The translations under genes were made by a program, and so were the position numbers. The notes under the pieces were generated by a model that worked only from the letters and a program-made list of their open reading frames with translations, was not told where the DNA came from and made no database searches. DNA of 64,000 nt, taken from contig NZ_MWIO01000027.1 in assembly GCF_004799035.1 (NCBI RefSeq), forward strand, positions 62,001 through 126,000. The letters are read 5' to 3'. The first letter of the stretch is position 1, and each line of letters opens with the position of its first letter. The DNA comes from Rhodanobacter lindaniclasticus. GTDB taxonomy: Bacteria > Pseudomonadota > Gammaproteobacteria > Xanthomonadales > Rhodanobacteraceae. Shown here piece after piece: positions 18,753 through 27,345 of the stretch.

Positions 18753-18837
18753 GCGGCTCGCATCCCCCCGGAAAGGCCGCCAGTTTAGGGCCAGTCGCGT
18801 GGCAGCCGCTGAACGGCAGCCACGCGGCATTTTTGCG

Positions 18838-20829
18838 TCAGCCGCCCTGCCCCATCCGCGCGATCCAGCGGTACATCACCACGACCGTCGCGGTGAAGGC
18901 GAGTCCGCCGATCCAGATCGCCGGGGTGGCGAAACTGTCGCCCACCACGGCCAGCGGCGACTGGTTGCCGGACAGCGCCACCGCCGCGGCCACGATCACG
19001 CCGAGCAGGCTCTCGCCCACGATCAGCCCGGACGCCAGCAGCACGCCCAGCTGTTTGGTCGGCTCCGCCTTGGGGCCGCGCTCGGCACGCTTGTCGAACC
19101 AGGCGCCGACCAGCGCGCCGACCACCACCATCAGCGTGGTCGAGGTCGGCAGGTAGATGCCCAGGCCCACCGCCAGCGGCGGCAGCCGCATCGACTTGCC
19201 GGTCTTGCCCAGCACTTCGTCGACCACGATCAGTACCGCGCCGATGCCGCCGCCGATGGCGATCAGGCTCCAGTCGATGTTGCCGGTGATCACGCCCTGC
19301 GCCAGCGCCGAGATCAGTCCGGCCTGCGGCGCCGGCAGCGCGCGCGCGGGATCCACGCCCGGCGCGCCGAGGAAGCCGTAGGCCTGGTTGAGCAGGTCCA
19401 GCACCGGCGGAATCACCAGCGCGCCGGCGATCACGCCGATCACCAGCGCCCATTGCTGCAGCGAAGGCGTGGCGTCGACCAGCTGGCCGGTCTTCAGATC
19501 CTGCAAATTGTTGTTGGCGATGGAAGCCACCGCGAACACGATCGAGGTGATGAACAGCGCGAAGGCCACCAGCGCCTTGCCGGCCTCCTCCGGCACCAGC
19601 GACTTCACGCCGAGCACCAGCAGCAGCGCGGCGATGATCACCACCAGGATGCCCACGCCCGACAGCGGGCTGTTGGACGAACCGATCAAGCCCGCCATGT
19701 AGCCGCACACCGCCGACACCAGGAAGCTCAGGATGATCACGAACACCACCCCGCCGATCACCAGCAGCGCCATGTGCTCGCCCAGCCCGCTGATGTTGGC
19801 GAAGTGGCCGAGCAGCCACGCCACCGGGATCAGGCATAGCAAGGTGATGATGCCGACCTGGCCGATCGGCATGTCGTGCTCGGTACGCGGCAGCGAGTGC
19901 AGCGTGCCCGCCTTGCGCGCCCTGGAGGCGCGCATCGCGCCGGCCAGGCCGCCGATCACCGGCTTGACCAGCTTGGCCAGCGTCCAGATCGCCGCCACGC
20001 CGATGGTGCCGGCGCCCACGAAGCGCACGTAATGACTCCAGGTCGCCTGGGCCGCTTCCGCCACCGCGCCACCTTCGGGGTGCAGCAGCAGGAAGTGCGG
20101 CACCGCCCAGCCCCAGCCGATGATCGCGCCCAGCAGCATCGCCACGCCCACCCACAGGCCCACCAGGTGCCCGACCGCGAACAAGGCGAACGAGAGGCCG
20201 AAGTCGAAACCGGTGGCCGCGCCCCGGTCACCGATGCGGAAATAGCTGGATACCGCGGCGGCGAAGATCTTGGTCTGCACCACGATGTAGAACGCCGCCG
20301 AGACGATCGAGCCCACCACCACCGCCTTCAGTCCCGCGCCGCCGGATTCCACCGACTCGGCAGCCTCCTCCGTGTCGCCCGAACCCACCTTGAGCACCTC
20401 GGCGCAGGCCACGCCCTCCGGATAGGGCAGGTCCGAGTCGGTGACCAGCGCCCGGCGCAGCGGGATGGTGTACATCACGCCGAGGATGCCGCCGGTGGCG
20501 CAGATGCCGAAGCTCATCCAGAACGGAAAGCCGTTCCAGTAACCCAGGATCACCAGGCCCGGCAGCACGAAGATGATCGCCGAGAGCGTGCCGGCGGCCG
20601 AGGCCACCGTCTGCACGATGTTGTTCTCCTGCACGGTGGAGTTTTTCAACGCGCGCAGGACCGCCATCGAGATCACCGCGGCGGGGATCGAGGTGGCGAA
20701 GGTGAGTCCGGCCTTGAGACCGAAGAACACGTTGGCGGCGGTGAACACCACGGTGATCACGATGCCGATGATGACGCCGCGGAGGGTGAGTTCGCGGCGC
20801 GGCGAGCTGGACAAGGCTGGCTGGGTCAC
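18838..20829 (-). CDS. OPT-family oligopeptide transporter
   Basis: 663 residues, GTG start at 20829 with GGGGAG 9 bases before it. About 15 hydrophobic segments. N-terminal NVFFGLKAGLTFATSIPAAV and NIVQTVASAAG are signatures of the OPT family, which imports peptides or metal-chelator complexes with protons. The bacterial branch with SDLPYPEGVACAEVLK is usually annotated as putative oligopeptide transporter. Substrate is unknown. The spacing of 85 bases to mprF and same direction leave co-transcription open. Confidence 0.9.
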   Translation of the reverse strand: MTQPALSSSPRRELTLRGVIIGIVITVVFTAANVFFGLKAGLTFATSIPAAVISMAVLRALKNSTVQENNIVQTVASAAGTLSAIIFVLPGLVILGYWNGFPFWMSFGICATGGILGVMYTIPLRRALVTDSDLPYPEGVACAEVLKVGSGDTEEAAESVESGGAGLKAVVVGSIVSAAFYIVVQTKIFAAAVSSYFRIGDRGAATGFDFGLSFALFAVGHLVGLWVGVAMLLGAIIGWGWAVPHFLLLHPEGGAVAEAAQATWSHYVRFVGAGTIGVAAIWTLAKLVKPVIGGLAGAMRASRARKAGTLHSLPRTEHDMPIGQVGIITLLCLIPVAWLLGHFANISGLGEHMALLVIGGVVFVIILSFLVSAVCGYMAGLIGSSNSPLSGVGILVVIIAALLLVLGVKSLVPEEAGKALVAFALFITSIVFAVASIANNNLQDLKTGQLVDATPSLQQWALVIGVIAGALVIPPVLDLLNQAYGFLGAPGVDPARALPAPQAGLISALAQGVITGNIDWSLIAIGGGIGAVLIVVDEVLGKTGKSMRLPPLAVGLGIYLPTSTTLMVVVGALVGAWFDKRAERGPKAEPTKQLGVLLASGLIVGESLLGVIVAAAVALSGNQSPLAVVGDSFATPAIWIGGLAFTATVVVMYRWIARMGQGG

Positions 20830-20904
20830 TTCGGTGGTCTCCCCCGATGAAAACTGCCGCGCACGATAGCGCGGAATCGCCGCCCGGCGATACGCCGGCT
20901 TTCG

Positions 20905-21513
20905 TCAGCCAGGCAGCTGCGCGCGCTCCAGCGCGGCCACATGCTGCTCAAGCCGCGGTCCGAGATAGCAATGCGACCCGCACGGCAGCAGGCCGACGCG
21001 GCCGAATTCGCGCAGGTACCAGGCGGGTACGCGGGCGACGAAACCCTGGCGGTCGCCTGCCACGTCGTCGCGGCTGGTGAACACTTCCAGGAAGGCCACG
21101 CCGTCGAGCATCTCGCCGACGCCGTGCAGGCCGGCGCGGATCTCGGCGGGCTTGAGGTAGTGCAGCACGTCGCTGCACACGATCAGGTCGAAGCGGGTGT
21201 CAAAACGCAACTGTTCGAGCTGGCCGAAACGCGCCAGGCCGATCTGGCGGCTGCGACCGTAGCGCGCCACCACGTATTCGCTGGCGTCCAGCCCGCGATA
21301 CTCCACGCCGGGCCGCAGCGCGCGCAGCGGCGCCCGCCACGCGGCTTCGCCGCAGCCCACGTCCAGCACGTTGCGGATCGTGCGGCCCAGGTAGTACTCG
21401 GTCTGCGCCACCGCCATCGCCACCTTGCGCCGCAACTCGGCCGGCGAGCCCACCGCATGGCTTGGGTCGCGATACCACTTGTCGAAATAGCTGCGGTCGT
21501 AGGTCTTGGGCAT
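20905..21513 (-). CDS. Class I SAM-dependent methyltransferase
   Basis: 202 residues. SAM motif I VLDVGCGEAAWR, then GLDASEYVV (motif II) and DLIVCSDVLHYL (post-motif), as in the Methyltransf_11/25 folds. Start MPKTYDRSYFDKWYRDP is a common opening in Xanthomonadales homologues. Substrate unknown; nothing nearby suggests one. The upstream 118 bases to the divergent small gene must hold both promoters. Confidence 0.82.
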   Translation of the reverse strand: MPKTYDRSYFDKWYRDPSHAVGSPAELRRKVAMAVAQTEYYLGRTIRNVLDVGCGEAAWRAPLRALRPGVEYRGLDASEYVVARYGRSRQIGLARFGQLEQLRFDTRFDLIVCSDVLHYLKPAEIRAGLHGVGEMLDGVAFLEVFTSRDDVAGDRQGFVARVPAWYLREFGRVGLLPCGSHCYLGPRLEQHVAALERAQLPG

Positions 21514-21631
21514 GGGCCTGGCAGGTGTTCACGAAAGGCGCCCATGGTAGTCCCGCGCGGCATCACCTTTCGCATGCGTTTCGCTTGCGATGCTCGCCCT
21601 GCCCCATCCCCGACATCCCGGAGCCGTCCCC

Positions 21632-21919
21632 ATGCCCATGATCCGCTTTCGCCTGATCGGCAGTCGCGCCGACGCCGACACCCTCATCATCGGCCTGCAC
21701 GGCATCGACGGGATCGAGCACATCGAAGAGATCGACGACCCCACGCTGGGTATCCGCGACGACTCCAGCTCGCTCGATTCGGCCAGCGACAGCGACGCAC
21801 ACACCTATCTCATCGAAGTGGGCGCAGCCAGCGACAGCCTGGCCGATGACGTGCGCGTGGGCGCCGAGGCGCTGGCCAGCGAACGCGGTGCGGGCATCGA
21901 GTTCGTGGACGACTTCTGA
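21632..21919 (+). CDS. Small acidic protein, unrecognised
   Basis: 95 residues; start at 21632 has GGAG 8 bases upstream. I do not recognise the family. The protein is strongly acidic, with a DDSSSLDSASDSDA stretch in the middle. The predicted pattern is strand (IRFRLIG) - helix - strand (HTYLIEVG) - helix (ADDVRVGAEALASERG) - strand (IEFVDD), which would suit a small ferredoxin-like fold. It stands alone between a divergent methyltransferase and a convergent operon. The clean start site and amphipathic pattern support a real gene. Confidence 0.65.
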   Translation: MPMIRFRLIGSRADADTLIIGLHGIDGIEHIEEIDDPTLGIRDDSSSLDSASDSDAHTYLIEVGAASDSLADDVRVGAEALASERGAGIEFVDDF

Positions 21920-21956
21920 AAGCCGCGACGACGCCGGTCACCCGGGCGCACCGGGG

Positions 21957-22400
21957 CTACGGGACGCGGCGGTAGCTACCCTGCATGACCTCCTCCCAGC
22001 TTGCACCGCCGTCGAACGAGCTTTCCAGCACCAGGGTGAACTCATCGTTGTCCAGCCAGTGGTAGACATGTCGTGTCTGCCCGCGCGGCGAGCTGCGCAG
22101 GAACACCAGCCGATCGCCATCGCGATGGCCGGGCGCTGGCTGCGCGGGAGTGAATCCGTAGCTGTCGAACCAGTGCAGCGCGAAGTCGCCGGGACTGGCG
22201 CCATCAGCGAATACCGCGTGCGCCTGCAGTGCGGGTTGGCCGTCGCGCGTTTCGCGGTAATCCATCAGCAGCACCTTGCCGCCCAGCGCCAACCCCGCGG
22301 TGATCTGCGCGAGCGCCGGGCCACCCTCGCCCCAGCGGGTCGTGGCGATGGCTTCTTCGCCTTCCCATGCGCCATCGAAACGGGCCAGCAGATCGTCCAT
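21957..22400 (-). CDS. DUF1579-like protein, third gene of PadR operon
   Basis: 147 residues. Starts MDDLLARFDGAWEGEE and has the alternating strands of a lipocalin/DUF1579-like barrel (GKVLLMDYRE, LHWFDSYG, VYHWLDNDEFTLVLESSFDGG). These domains are of unknown function and may bind small ligands. Its ATG shares one base with the stop of the previous gene (TGATG), so it depends on upstream translation. It is probably controlled by the PadR regulator at the head of the operon. Confidence 0.72.
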   Translation of the reverse strand: MDDLLARFDGAWEGEEAIATTRWGEGGPALAQITAGLALGGKVLLMDYRETRDGQPALQAHAVFADGASPGDFALHWFDSYGFTPAQPAPGHRDGDRLVFLRSSPRGQTRHVYHWLDNDEFTLVLESSFDGGASWEEVMQGSYRRVP

Positions 22401-23332
22401 CACGACGCACTCCGAGTCGTGCCGCGCACCAGCAGGTGCTTGGCCATGGCGCCGTGCAAACGGCCGATTCCGCGTACCAGGTGCAGGGTGGCGAACAGCA
22501 ACACCGCGCCGAGCAGGAACATCGCCAGCACCTCGCCCCAACCCGGCACGTGCGGGCCGGAACCCCAGTCCAGCAGGATCGTGCGATCCACGTACAGGCC
22601 CTGCAGCCAGTCGTGGTCAAACAGCATCGCCACCGGCAGGCCCAGCAGGCCCAGCGCGATGGCCAGCAGGACGGCCGTGACGATGAAGTACGCGATGCCC
22701 AGCGGCAACATCAGCACCATGTAGAACAGCGTGGTCCAGGTGCGCGGGTCGGTGAACATGGCGCCGATCCGCCCCAGCAGCGGCACGCCGCGTTGCGGGT
22801 ATGGCGGCCGCCGCGGCATGCGCACGCCCAGCAGCGCTTCCACGATGCGCCCTTCGAGCAGCGAGAGCCCCCGCACGCTGCCGATGAACAGCACGATGAA
22901 CGGCAGGCCGATGATCAGCACGGACAGGCCTGCCGACAGCGCGATGCCGCCCAAGGCCAAGGTGAAATAGGCGATGCCCGTGGCCGACCCCAGCAGGATG
23001 TAGAACAGCGCACCCCAGGTGTGCAGGTCGGTCGCCACCCCGAAGAAGCGCCCGACCAGCGAGCGCCGCGGTGGTGGCGGCGGCGGGCGGATCGCACGCT
23101 GGATCCGGATCTCCTGGTCGCGGTAGATCTCGGCCACCTCGTCCGGCGCGCCATAGCTCTCCACTACCTGCTCGAGCATCGAAGCCTCGTCGCGACCAGG
23201 CCGCTCGTACAGCTCGGCGCGCAGGTGTTCCTCGGCGTCGTACAGCGCATCCTGGACCAGTGCCGGATCGGCGCCGCGCAGCGCGGCGCGCAGCTGGTCG
23301 AGATATTCGTTGATCGTGCGTGGCTTGCCCAT
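22400..23332 (-). CDS. HAAS/DUF1700-domain membrane protein
   Basis: 310 residues; GGGGAG 5 bases before the ATG at 23332. Residues 1-75 form a helical HAAS-type domain (INEYLDQLRAAL...LYDAEEHLRAEL) that is typically found beside PadR regulators. Six or so membrane helices follow in two blocks, separated by a basic loop with RRPPYPQRG. Such proteins are putative sensors or targets of a PadR switch, with no assigned reaction. The start overlaps the PadR stop by one base and the stop overlaps the next start by one base. Confidence 0.78.
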   Translation of the reverse strand: MGKPRTINEYLDQLRAALRGADPALVQDALYDAEEHLRAELYERPGRDEASMLEQVVESYGAPDEVAEIYRDQEIRIQRAIRPPPPPPRRSLVGRFFGVATDLHTWGALFYILLGSATGIAYFTLALGGIALSAGLSVLIIGLPFIVLFIGSVRGLSLLEGRIVEALLGVRMPRRPPYPQRGVPLLGRIGAMFTDPRTWTTLFYMVLMLPLGIAYFIVTAVLLAIALGLLGLPVAMLFDHDWLQGLYVDRTILLDWGSGPHVPGWGEVLAMFLLGAVLLFATLHLVRGIGRLHGAMAKHLLVRGTTRSAS

Positions 23333-23691
23333 CACAGCTCCCCTTGCAGAACTTTGTCGACCGAATCGCGGGTGGCGTTCCACGCGTGCGTCCATGCGCG
23401 CAACGCCTCGCGTCCGGGTCTGGTGATGCGGTAATACCGTCGTGGCGGGCCGCTGGTCGACGGCTCGACCTCGCTGGCGAGCAGGCCTGCAGCTTCGAGA
23501 TTGCGCAGCACCGGGTACAGCGCGCTCTGCTTGCCGGCCAGCACGCCCTCGCCCACCTGCTCCAGCCGCTTGGCGATCTGGTAGCCGTACATCGGCTGGC
23601 GCGACTGCCCGAGCACGGCCAGCAGGACCAGCGATACCGTGCCGCTGGACAACTCCTTGTGGAACTTCCTGAGCTGGAGATCCTCGTCCAC
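23332..23691 (-). CDS. PadR-family transcriptional regulator
   Basis: 119 residues with a GTG start at 23691 (no good ATG in frame near the conserved start). The winged-helix motif is plain: GTVSLVLLAVLGQSRQPMYG, then LAGKQSALYPVLRNLEAAGLL and PPRRYYRITRPGREAL. PadR proteins repress their own operon and are released by ligands or membrane signals. Gene order PadR, DUF1700, lipocalin-like with TGATG junctions is a compact self-contained module. The putative operator is in the A/T-rich stretch just upstream. Confidence 0.87.
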   Translation of the reverse strand: MDEDLQLRKFHKELSSGTVSLVLLAVLGQSRQPMYGYQIAKRLEQVGEGVLAGKQSALYPVLRNLEAAGLLASEVEPSTSGPPRRYYRITRPGREALRAWTHAWNATRDSVDKVLQGEL

Positions 23692-23711
23692 GTCGTCCGC
23701 CCGTCGCCTTA

Positions 23712-23756
23712 TGCCGTTGACTGAATCATAGTGTTTACTTGTGAATAGCACAGTGC
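23712..23756 (-). promoter_or_regulatory. Putative promoter/operator region of the PadR operon
   Basis: A 45-base stretch much richer in A/T than its surroundings, with an imperfect dyad GTGTTTAC/GTGAATAGCAC centred near 23740. It lies 20-65 bases before the PadR start, as expected of an autorepressor site. Assignment is tentative. Confidence 0.35.
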
Positions 23757-23836
23757 CTGAAGTCACGCCGCACCCGGGCGCGGCCGGCTCTGCTAGTTTG
23801 CGCATTCCGTCATCGCGCGCCCTGGGGGAAAGATCC

Positions 23837-24775
23837 ATGCATGCACATCGACAACTCGCGGCCGTGGCGCTGCTGGCTGGCCTGCTGGCCGTGCCGGCCT
23901 TCGCCGCAAACAGCCAGACCGCCACGCCGACCCGTGCGGAACTGCTGGCCCGGTCCGGCGCCGGCGAATGGCGTACCCCCGATCCGCACAACCTGCTGGT
24001 GATGCAGTTGCCGACCGGCCGGGTGCTGATCGAGCTGGCCCCGGATTTCACCCCGCTGCACGCGGCGAATATCCGCACCATGGCGCGCCAGCACTATTAC
24101 GACGGCCTGGCGATCGTGCGGGTGCAGGACAACTTCGTCACGCAATGGGGCGACCCGGCGGCCGACGACGACGATCCCGCCAGCAAGCCGCGTTCGCTGG
24201 GCAAGGCGCAGGCCACGCTGCCGCCGGAATACACGCGGCCGATCGACCCGAAACTGGAGTGGACGCCGCTGCCCGACGGCGACGTCTACGCGCCCGAGGT
24301 CGGCTTCAGCGAAGGCTTCCCCGCCGCGCGCGACCCGGCCAGCGGCGAGCAGTGGCTGACCCACTGCTACGGCATGGTCGGCGTGGGCCGCGACATCGGC
24401 CCGGAAACGGGTAGCGGCAGCGAGCTGTACGTGGTGATCGGCCAATCCCCGCGCCGGCTCGACCGCAACCTGGCGATCGCCGGCCGCGTGCTGCAAGGCA
24501 TGCCGTTGCTGTCCGCCTTGCCGCGCGGTGCCGGCCCGATGGGTTTCTACGACAAGCCCGCGCAGCGCACGCCGATCGAATCCGTGCGACTGGCCTCCGA
24601 ACTGCCGCCGGCGCAGCGCCCGGCCGTGCAGGTGCTGCGCACCGACAGCGCCACCTTCGCCGCCCTGCTCGACGCGCAGCGCCATCGGCACGATGCGTTC
24701 TACAAGGTGTCGTCCGGCAAGGTCGGCCTGTGCAGCGTCGACATCCCCGTGCGTGAGGCGAAGACAGCGCAGTGA
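23837..24775 (+). CDS. Secreted cyclophilin-type peptidyl-prolyl isomerase
   Basis: 312 residues. Signal peptide residues 1-23 ending PAFA|AN, so periplasmic. The cyclophilin core shows MQLPTGRVLIELAPDFTP, HYYDGLAIVRVQDNFVTQWG (the FxR/Q region) and GSGSELYVVIGQ. It carries an enlarged central loop (about residues 110-175) found in the larger Xanthomonadales members. Catalyses cis-trans isomerisation of proline peptide bonds, probably helping envelope proteins fold. Start at 23837 follows GGGGGAAAG. Convergent with cysH across a REP pair. Confidence 0.88.
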   Translation: MHAHRQLAAVALLAGLLAVPAFAANSQTATPTRAELLARSGAGEWRTPDPHNLLVMQLPTGRVLIELAPDFTPLHAANIRTMARQHYYDGLAIVRVQDNFVTQWGDPAADDDDPASKPRSLGKAQATLPPEYTRPIDPKLEWTPLPDGDVYAPEVGFSEGFPAARDPASGEQWLTHCYGMVGVGRDIGPETGSGSELYVVIGQSPRRLDRNLAIAGRVLQGMPLLSALPRGAGPMGFYDKPAQRTPIESVRLASELPPAQRPAVQVLRTDSATFAALLDAQRHRHDAFYKVSSGKVGLCSVDIPVREAKTAQ

Positions 24776-24776
24776 C

Positions 24777-24844
24777 GTAGGGCGGGCACTGCCCGCCAGC
24801 TCTTCAACGCACCCACCAGGAGCGGCGGGCGGTGCCCGCCCTAC
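24777..24844. repeat. Inverted pair of GTAGGGCGGGCA elements
   Basis: Arms 24777-24797 and 24824-24844 are inverted copies matching at 20 of 21 bases, with a 26-base spacer. Each arm is itself a small hairpin (GGCGGGC/GCCCGCC). It lies between two convergent genes and could end transcription from both sides. The GTAG head is typical of REPs. Confidence 0.8.
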
Positions 24845-24851
24845 ACGGGCA

Positions 24852-25571
24852 TCACGCGATGCCGTGCAACCCGCACTCGCGCTTGAGGCCGAAGAAGCGC
24901 GTGTCCTCCGGGTCCATGCCCGGTTCCCAGCGGCGACTGGTGTGGCGATCGCCGACCGAGACGTAGCCCTGCTCCCACAACGGGTGATAGGGCAACCGAT
25001 GGCGACTCAGGTAGTGGCCGACGTCGCGGTCGCTCCAGTCGGCCAGCGGATACAGTTTCCAGCGGCCATGGCGACGTTCGAGGAACGGGATCGCAGCGCG
25101 GCTGCGCGATTGCTGCCGGCGCAGGCCGGCGATCCAGCTGCCTACGTACAGTTCGTCCAGCGCCCGCTGCATCGGTTCCACCTTGCGCAGCTGGTTGTAG
25201 CGATCGAGCCCCGGCACGCCCTGCTCCCACAGCCGGCCATCGCGTGCCTCCATCCGCGCCGGGCTGAGCGGCGATTGATAGACCTTGAGATTCAGGTCCA
25301 GCCGCTCGGTCAGGGCGTCGACGAAGCGGTAGGTCTCGGGAAACAGGTAGCCGGTGTCGATCAGCAGCACGGGAATATCCGGCCGCTGTCGGGTGACCAG
25401 GTGCAGCGACACCGCCGCCTGTACCCCGAAGCTGGATGACAGCACATGTTCGCCGGGCAGATGCGCGAGTGCCCAGGCCACGCGCTGTTCGGCGCTGATC
25501 GACGCCAGCGTCGCATTGAGCTCGGCCAGCTGCCGCGGATCCGGTTCCATGTCGGTGTCGAGCCGGGTCAT
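24852..25571 (-). CDS. cysH: Phosphoadenylyl-sulfate (PAPS) reductase CysH
   Basis: 239 residues. Reduces PAPS to sulfite with thioredoxin. Seen: [10 protein letters not shown] (PP-loop), [10 protein letters not shown], and the C-terminal catalytic ECGLHG. There is a single cysteine and no CC...CxxC cluster, so it is the PAPS-type enzyme without an iron-sulfur cluster, as in E. coli. It starts on the last 4 bases of cysI (ATGA). Third gene of cysJ-cysI-cysH. Confidence 0.95.
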   Translation of the reverse strand: MTRLDTDMEPDPRQLAELNATLASISAEQRVAWALAHLPGEHVLSSSFGVQAAVSLHLVTRQRPDIPVLLIDTGYLFPETYRFVDALTERLDLNLKVYQSPLSPARMEARDGRLWEQGVPGLDRYNQLRKVEPMQRALDELYVGSWIAGLRRQQSRSRAAIPFLERRHGRWKLYPLADWSDRDVGHYLSRHRLPYHPLWEQGYVSVGDRHTSRRWEPGMDPEDTRFFGLKRECGLHGIA

Positions 25572-27262
25572 GCCGTCACCGTGGCGGCGATCCGCCGTGA
25601 CGGCGGTGCCGCAAGGATCGCCGCGCGCAGCAGGAAATCGCCAAAGCCCTCGCCGGCCTCGCGCTCGGCGGCATAGCGCGCGAACAGCGGATCGAGCGCA
25701 TCGAGGATCGTGCCCTCGTCGACGTTCTCGCGCCAGGCCTGGTTCAAGCGCTGGCCGCGGAAATCAGCACCCAGGCGCAGGTCGTAACGCCCCGGGGCGC
25801 GACCGACCAGGGCGATCTCGCCCAGGTACGGGCGCGAGCAACCGTTGGGGCAACCGGACAGGCGCAGCAGGATCGGTGCGTCGAGCAGGCCGTGCCGGTC
25901 CAGCAGGGCTTCCAGTTTCGGCAGCAGCGTCGGCAGGTAGCGTTCGCTCTCGGCCATCGCCAGGCCGCAGGTGGGCAACGCCACGCAGGCGATCGCATGC
26001 TGGCGGATCGCGCTGTGCCGCCGGTAGCCGTCCATGCCGTGGCGGGCCACCAGCGCGTCGATCGCGGCGCGATCTTCGGCGGCCACGTTGGCGATGATCA
26101 GGCTCTGGTTGCAGGTGAGCCGGATGTCGCCGGTGTGCATGCCGGCCAGTTCGCGCATGCCGCTGAGCCAGGTGTGCGCCTCGCTGTCGAGCAGGCGGCC
26201 GGACTCGACCTGCAAGGTCAGGTGCCAGCGACCGGCGTGGCCTTCGACCCAGCCGTAGCGATCGCCGTTGCTGTCGAAGCGGAACGCGCGCGCCGGCTCC
26301 AGCGCGAAGCCCAGGCGCTGCTCGACCTCGGCCTTGACCGCATCGAGGCCGTGCGTGTCGATGGTGTACTTCAGCCGCGCATGTTTGCGTTCTTCCCGGT
26401 CGCCCCAGTCGCGCTGCACGGCGACGACGGCTTCCGCCAGCGCGATGAGCTGCGGCGGCCGCACGAAACCGATCACCTCGGCCAGCCGCGGATAGGTGGC
26501 CGGGTCGCCATGGGTGGCGCCCATGCCGCCGCCGATGCCGACGTTGAAACCGACCAGCTCGCCGCATTCGATGATGGCGATCAGGGCCAGGTCCTGGGCG
26601 AACACGTCGACGTCGTTCTGCGGCGGAATGGCCAGCCCGATCTTGAACTTGCGCGGCAGGTAGGTGGCGCCGTACAGCGGTTCGCTCTCGGCGGCGGCTT
26701 CCTCGCCCACCAGCTTTTCGCCGTCGAGCCAGAGCTCGTGGTAGGCGCGGGTCTTCGGCTTGAGGTGCTCGGAAAGGCGCACCGCCCACGCGTACGCCGC
26801 CTCGTGCGCCGGCGACTCGACCGGGTTGGTATTGCACACCACGTTGCGGTTGACGTCGCCGCAGGCGGCGATCGTGCTGGCCATGGCCGCGTTGATCGCG
26901 GCGATGGCCGCCTTCAGGTCGCGCTTGATGATGCCGTGCCACTGGAACGTCTGCCGCGTGGTGATGCGCAGTCCGCTGGAGGCATAGTCGCTGGCGATCC
27001 GGTCGAAGGCCAGCCACTGCTTTGGATTCATCACGCCACCAGGCAGACGCGCGCGCACCATGAAGGCATACGCCGGCTCCAGTTTCTGGCGACGGCGTTC
27101 GTCGCGGATGTCGCGATCGTCCTGCATGTAGCTGCCGTGGAACTTGAGCAGCTTGGTGTCGCTTTCGGCGATCGCGCCGGTCACCGCATCGGCCAGTCCT
27201 TCCGCGATGGTGCCGCGCAGGAAGCGGCTTTCGGTCTTGATGTGCTCGAGATGGGAAGGCAT
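25568..27262 (-). CDS. cysI: Sulfite reductase (NADPH) hemoprotein beta subunit CysI
   Basis: 564 residues from the ATG at 27262. Six-electron reduction of sulfite to sulfide on siroheme plus [4Fe-4S]. Ligand cysteines are visible as [10 protein letters not shown] and [10 protein letters not shown], with [11 protein letters not shown] and [10 protein letters not shown] earlier. No strong Shine-Dalgarno precedes the start; instead two 18-bp palindromes separate it from cysJ and may fold in the mRNA. Operon order cysJ-cysI-cysH. Confidence 0.96.
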   Translation of the reverse strand: MPSHLEHIKTESRFLRGTIAEGLADAVTGAIAESDTKLLKFHGSYMQDDRDIRDERRRQKLEPAYAFMVRARLPGGVMNPKQWLAFDRIASDYASSGLRITTRQTFQWHGIIKRDLKAAIAAINAAMASTIAACGDVNRNVVCNTNPVESPAHEAAYAWAVRLSEHLKPKTRAYHELWLDGEKLVGEEAAAESEPLYGATYLPRKFKIGLAIPPQNDVDVFAQDLALIAIIECGELVGFNVGIGGGMGATHGDPATYPRLAEVIGFVRPPQLIALAEAVVAVQRDWGDREERKHARLKYTIDTHGLDAVKAEVEQRLGFALEPARAFRFDSNGDRYGWVEGHAGRWHLTLQVESGRLLDSEAHTWLSGMRELAGMHTGDIRLTCNQSLIIANVAAEDRAAIDALVARHGMDGYRRHSAIRQHAIACVALPTCGLAMAESERYLPTLLPKLEALLDRHGLLDAPILLRLSGCPNGCSRPYLGEIALVGRAPGRYDLRLGADFRGQRLNQAWRENVDEGTILDALDPLFARYAAEREAGEGFGDFLLRAAILAAPPSRRIAATVTA

Positions 27263-27283
27263 GGGAATGTTGTTCTGAAGAGT

Positions 27284-27331
27284 GCGGCCATGGATGGCCG
27301 CTTTTTGATCCTGGCGTTCATGGATGAACGC
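27284..27331. repeat. Two 18-bp palindromes with CATGGATG core between cysJ and cysI
   Basis: GCGGCCATGGATGGCCGC at 27284-27301 and GCGTTCATGGATGAACGC at 27314-27331 have the same centre but different arms. The first is identical to the palindrome at 2071-2088. TTTTT follows the first on the plus strand. Placed inside an operon, they may set the CysJ:CysI ratio by affecting mRNA decay. Confidence 0.75.
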
Positions 27332-27345
27332 AGAAATAAAGGCAG

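Noticed and set aside
16356-18788. 810-codon open frame on the plus strand opposite mprF
   Set aside because: Glutamine/histidine/arginine-rich antisense reading of MprF; no motifs or start signals.
21529-21804. Minus-strand frame opposite the acidic protein
   Set aside because: No ribosome site; the plus frame has better start and protein-like pattern.
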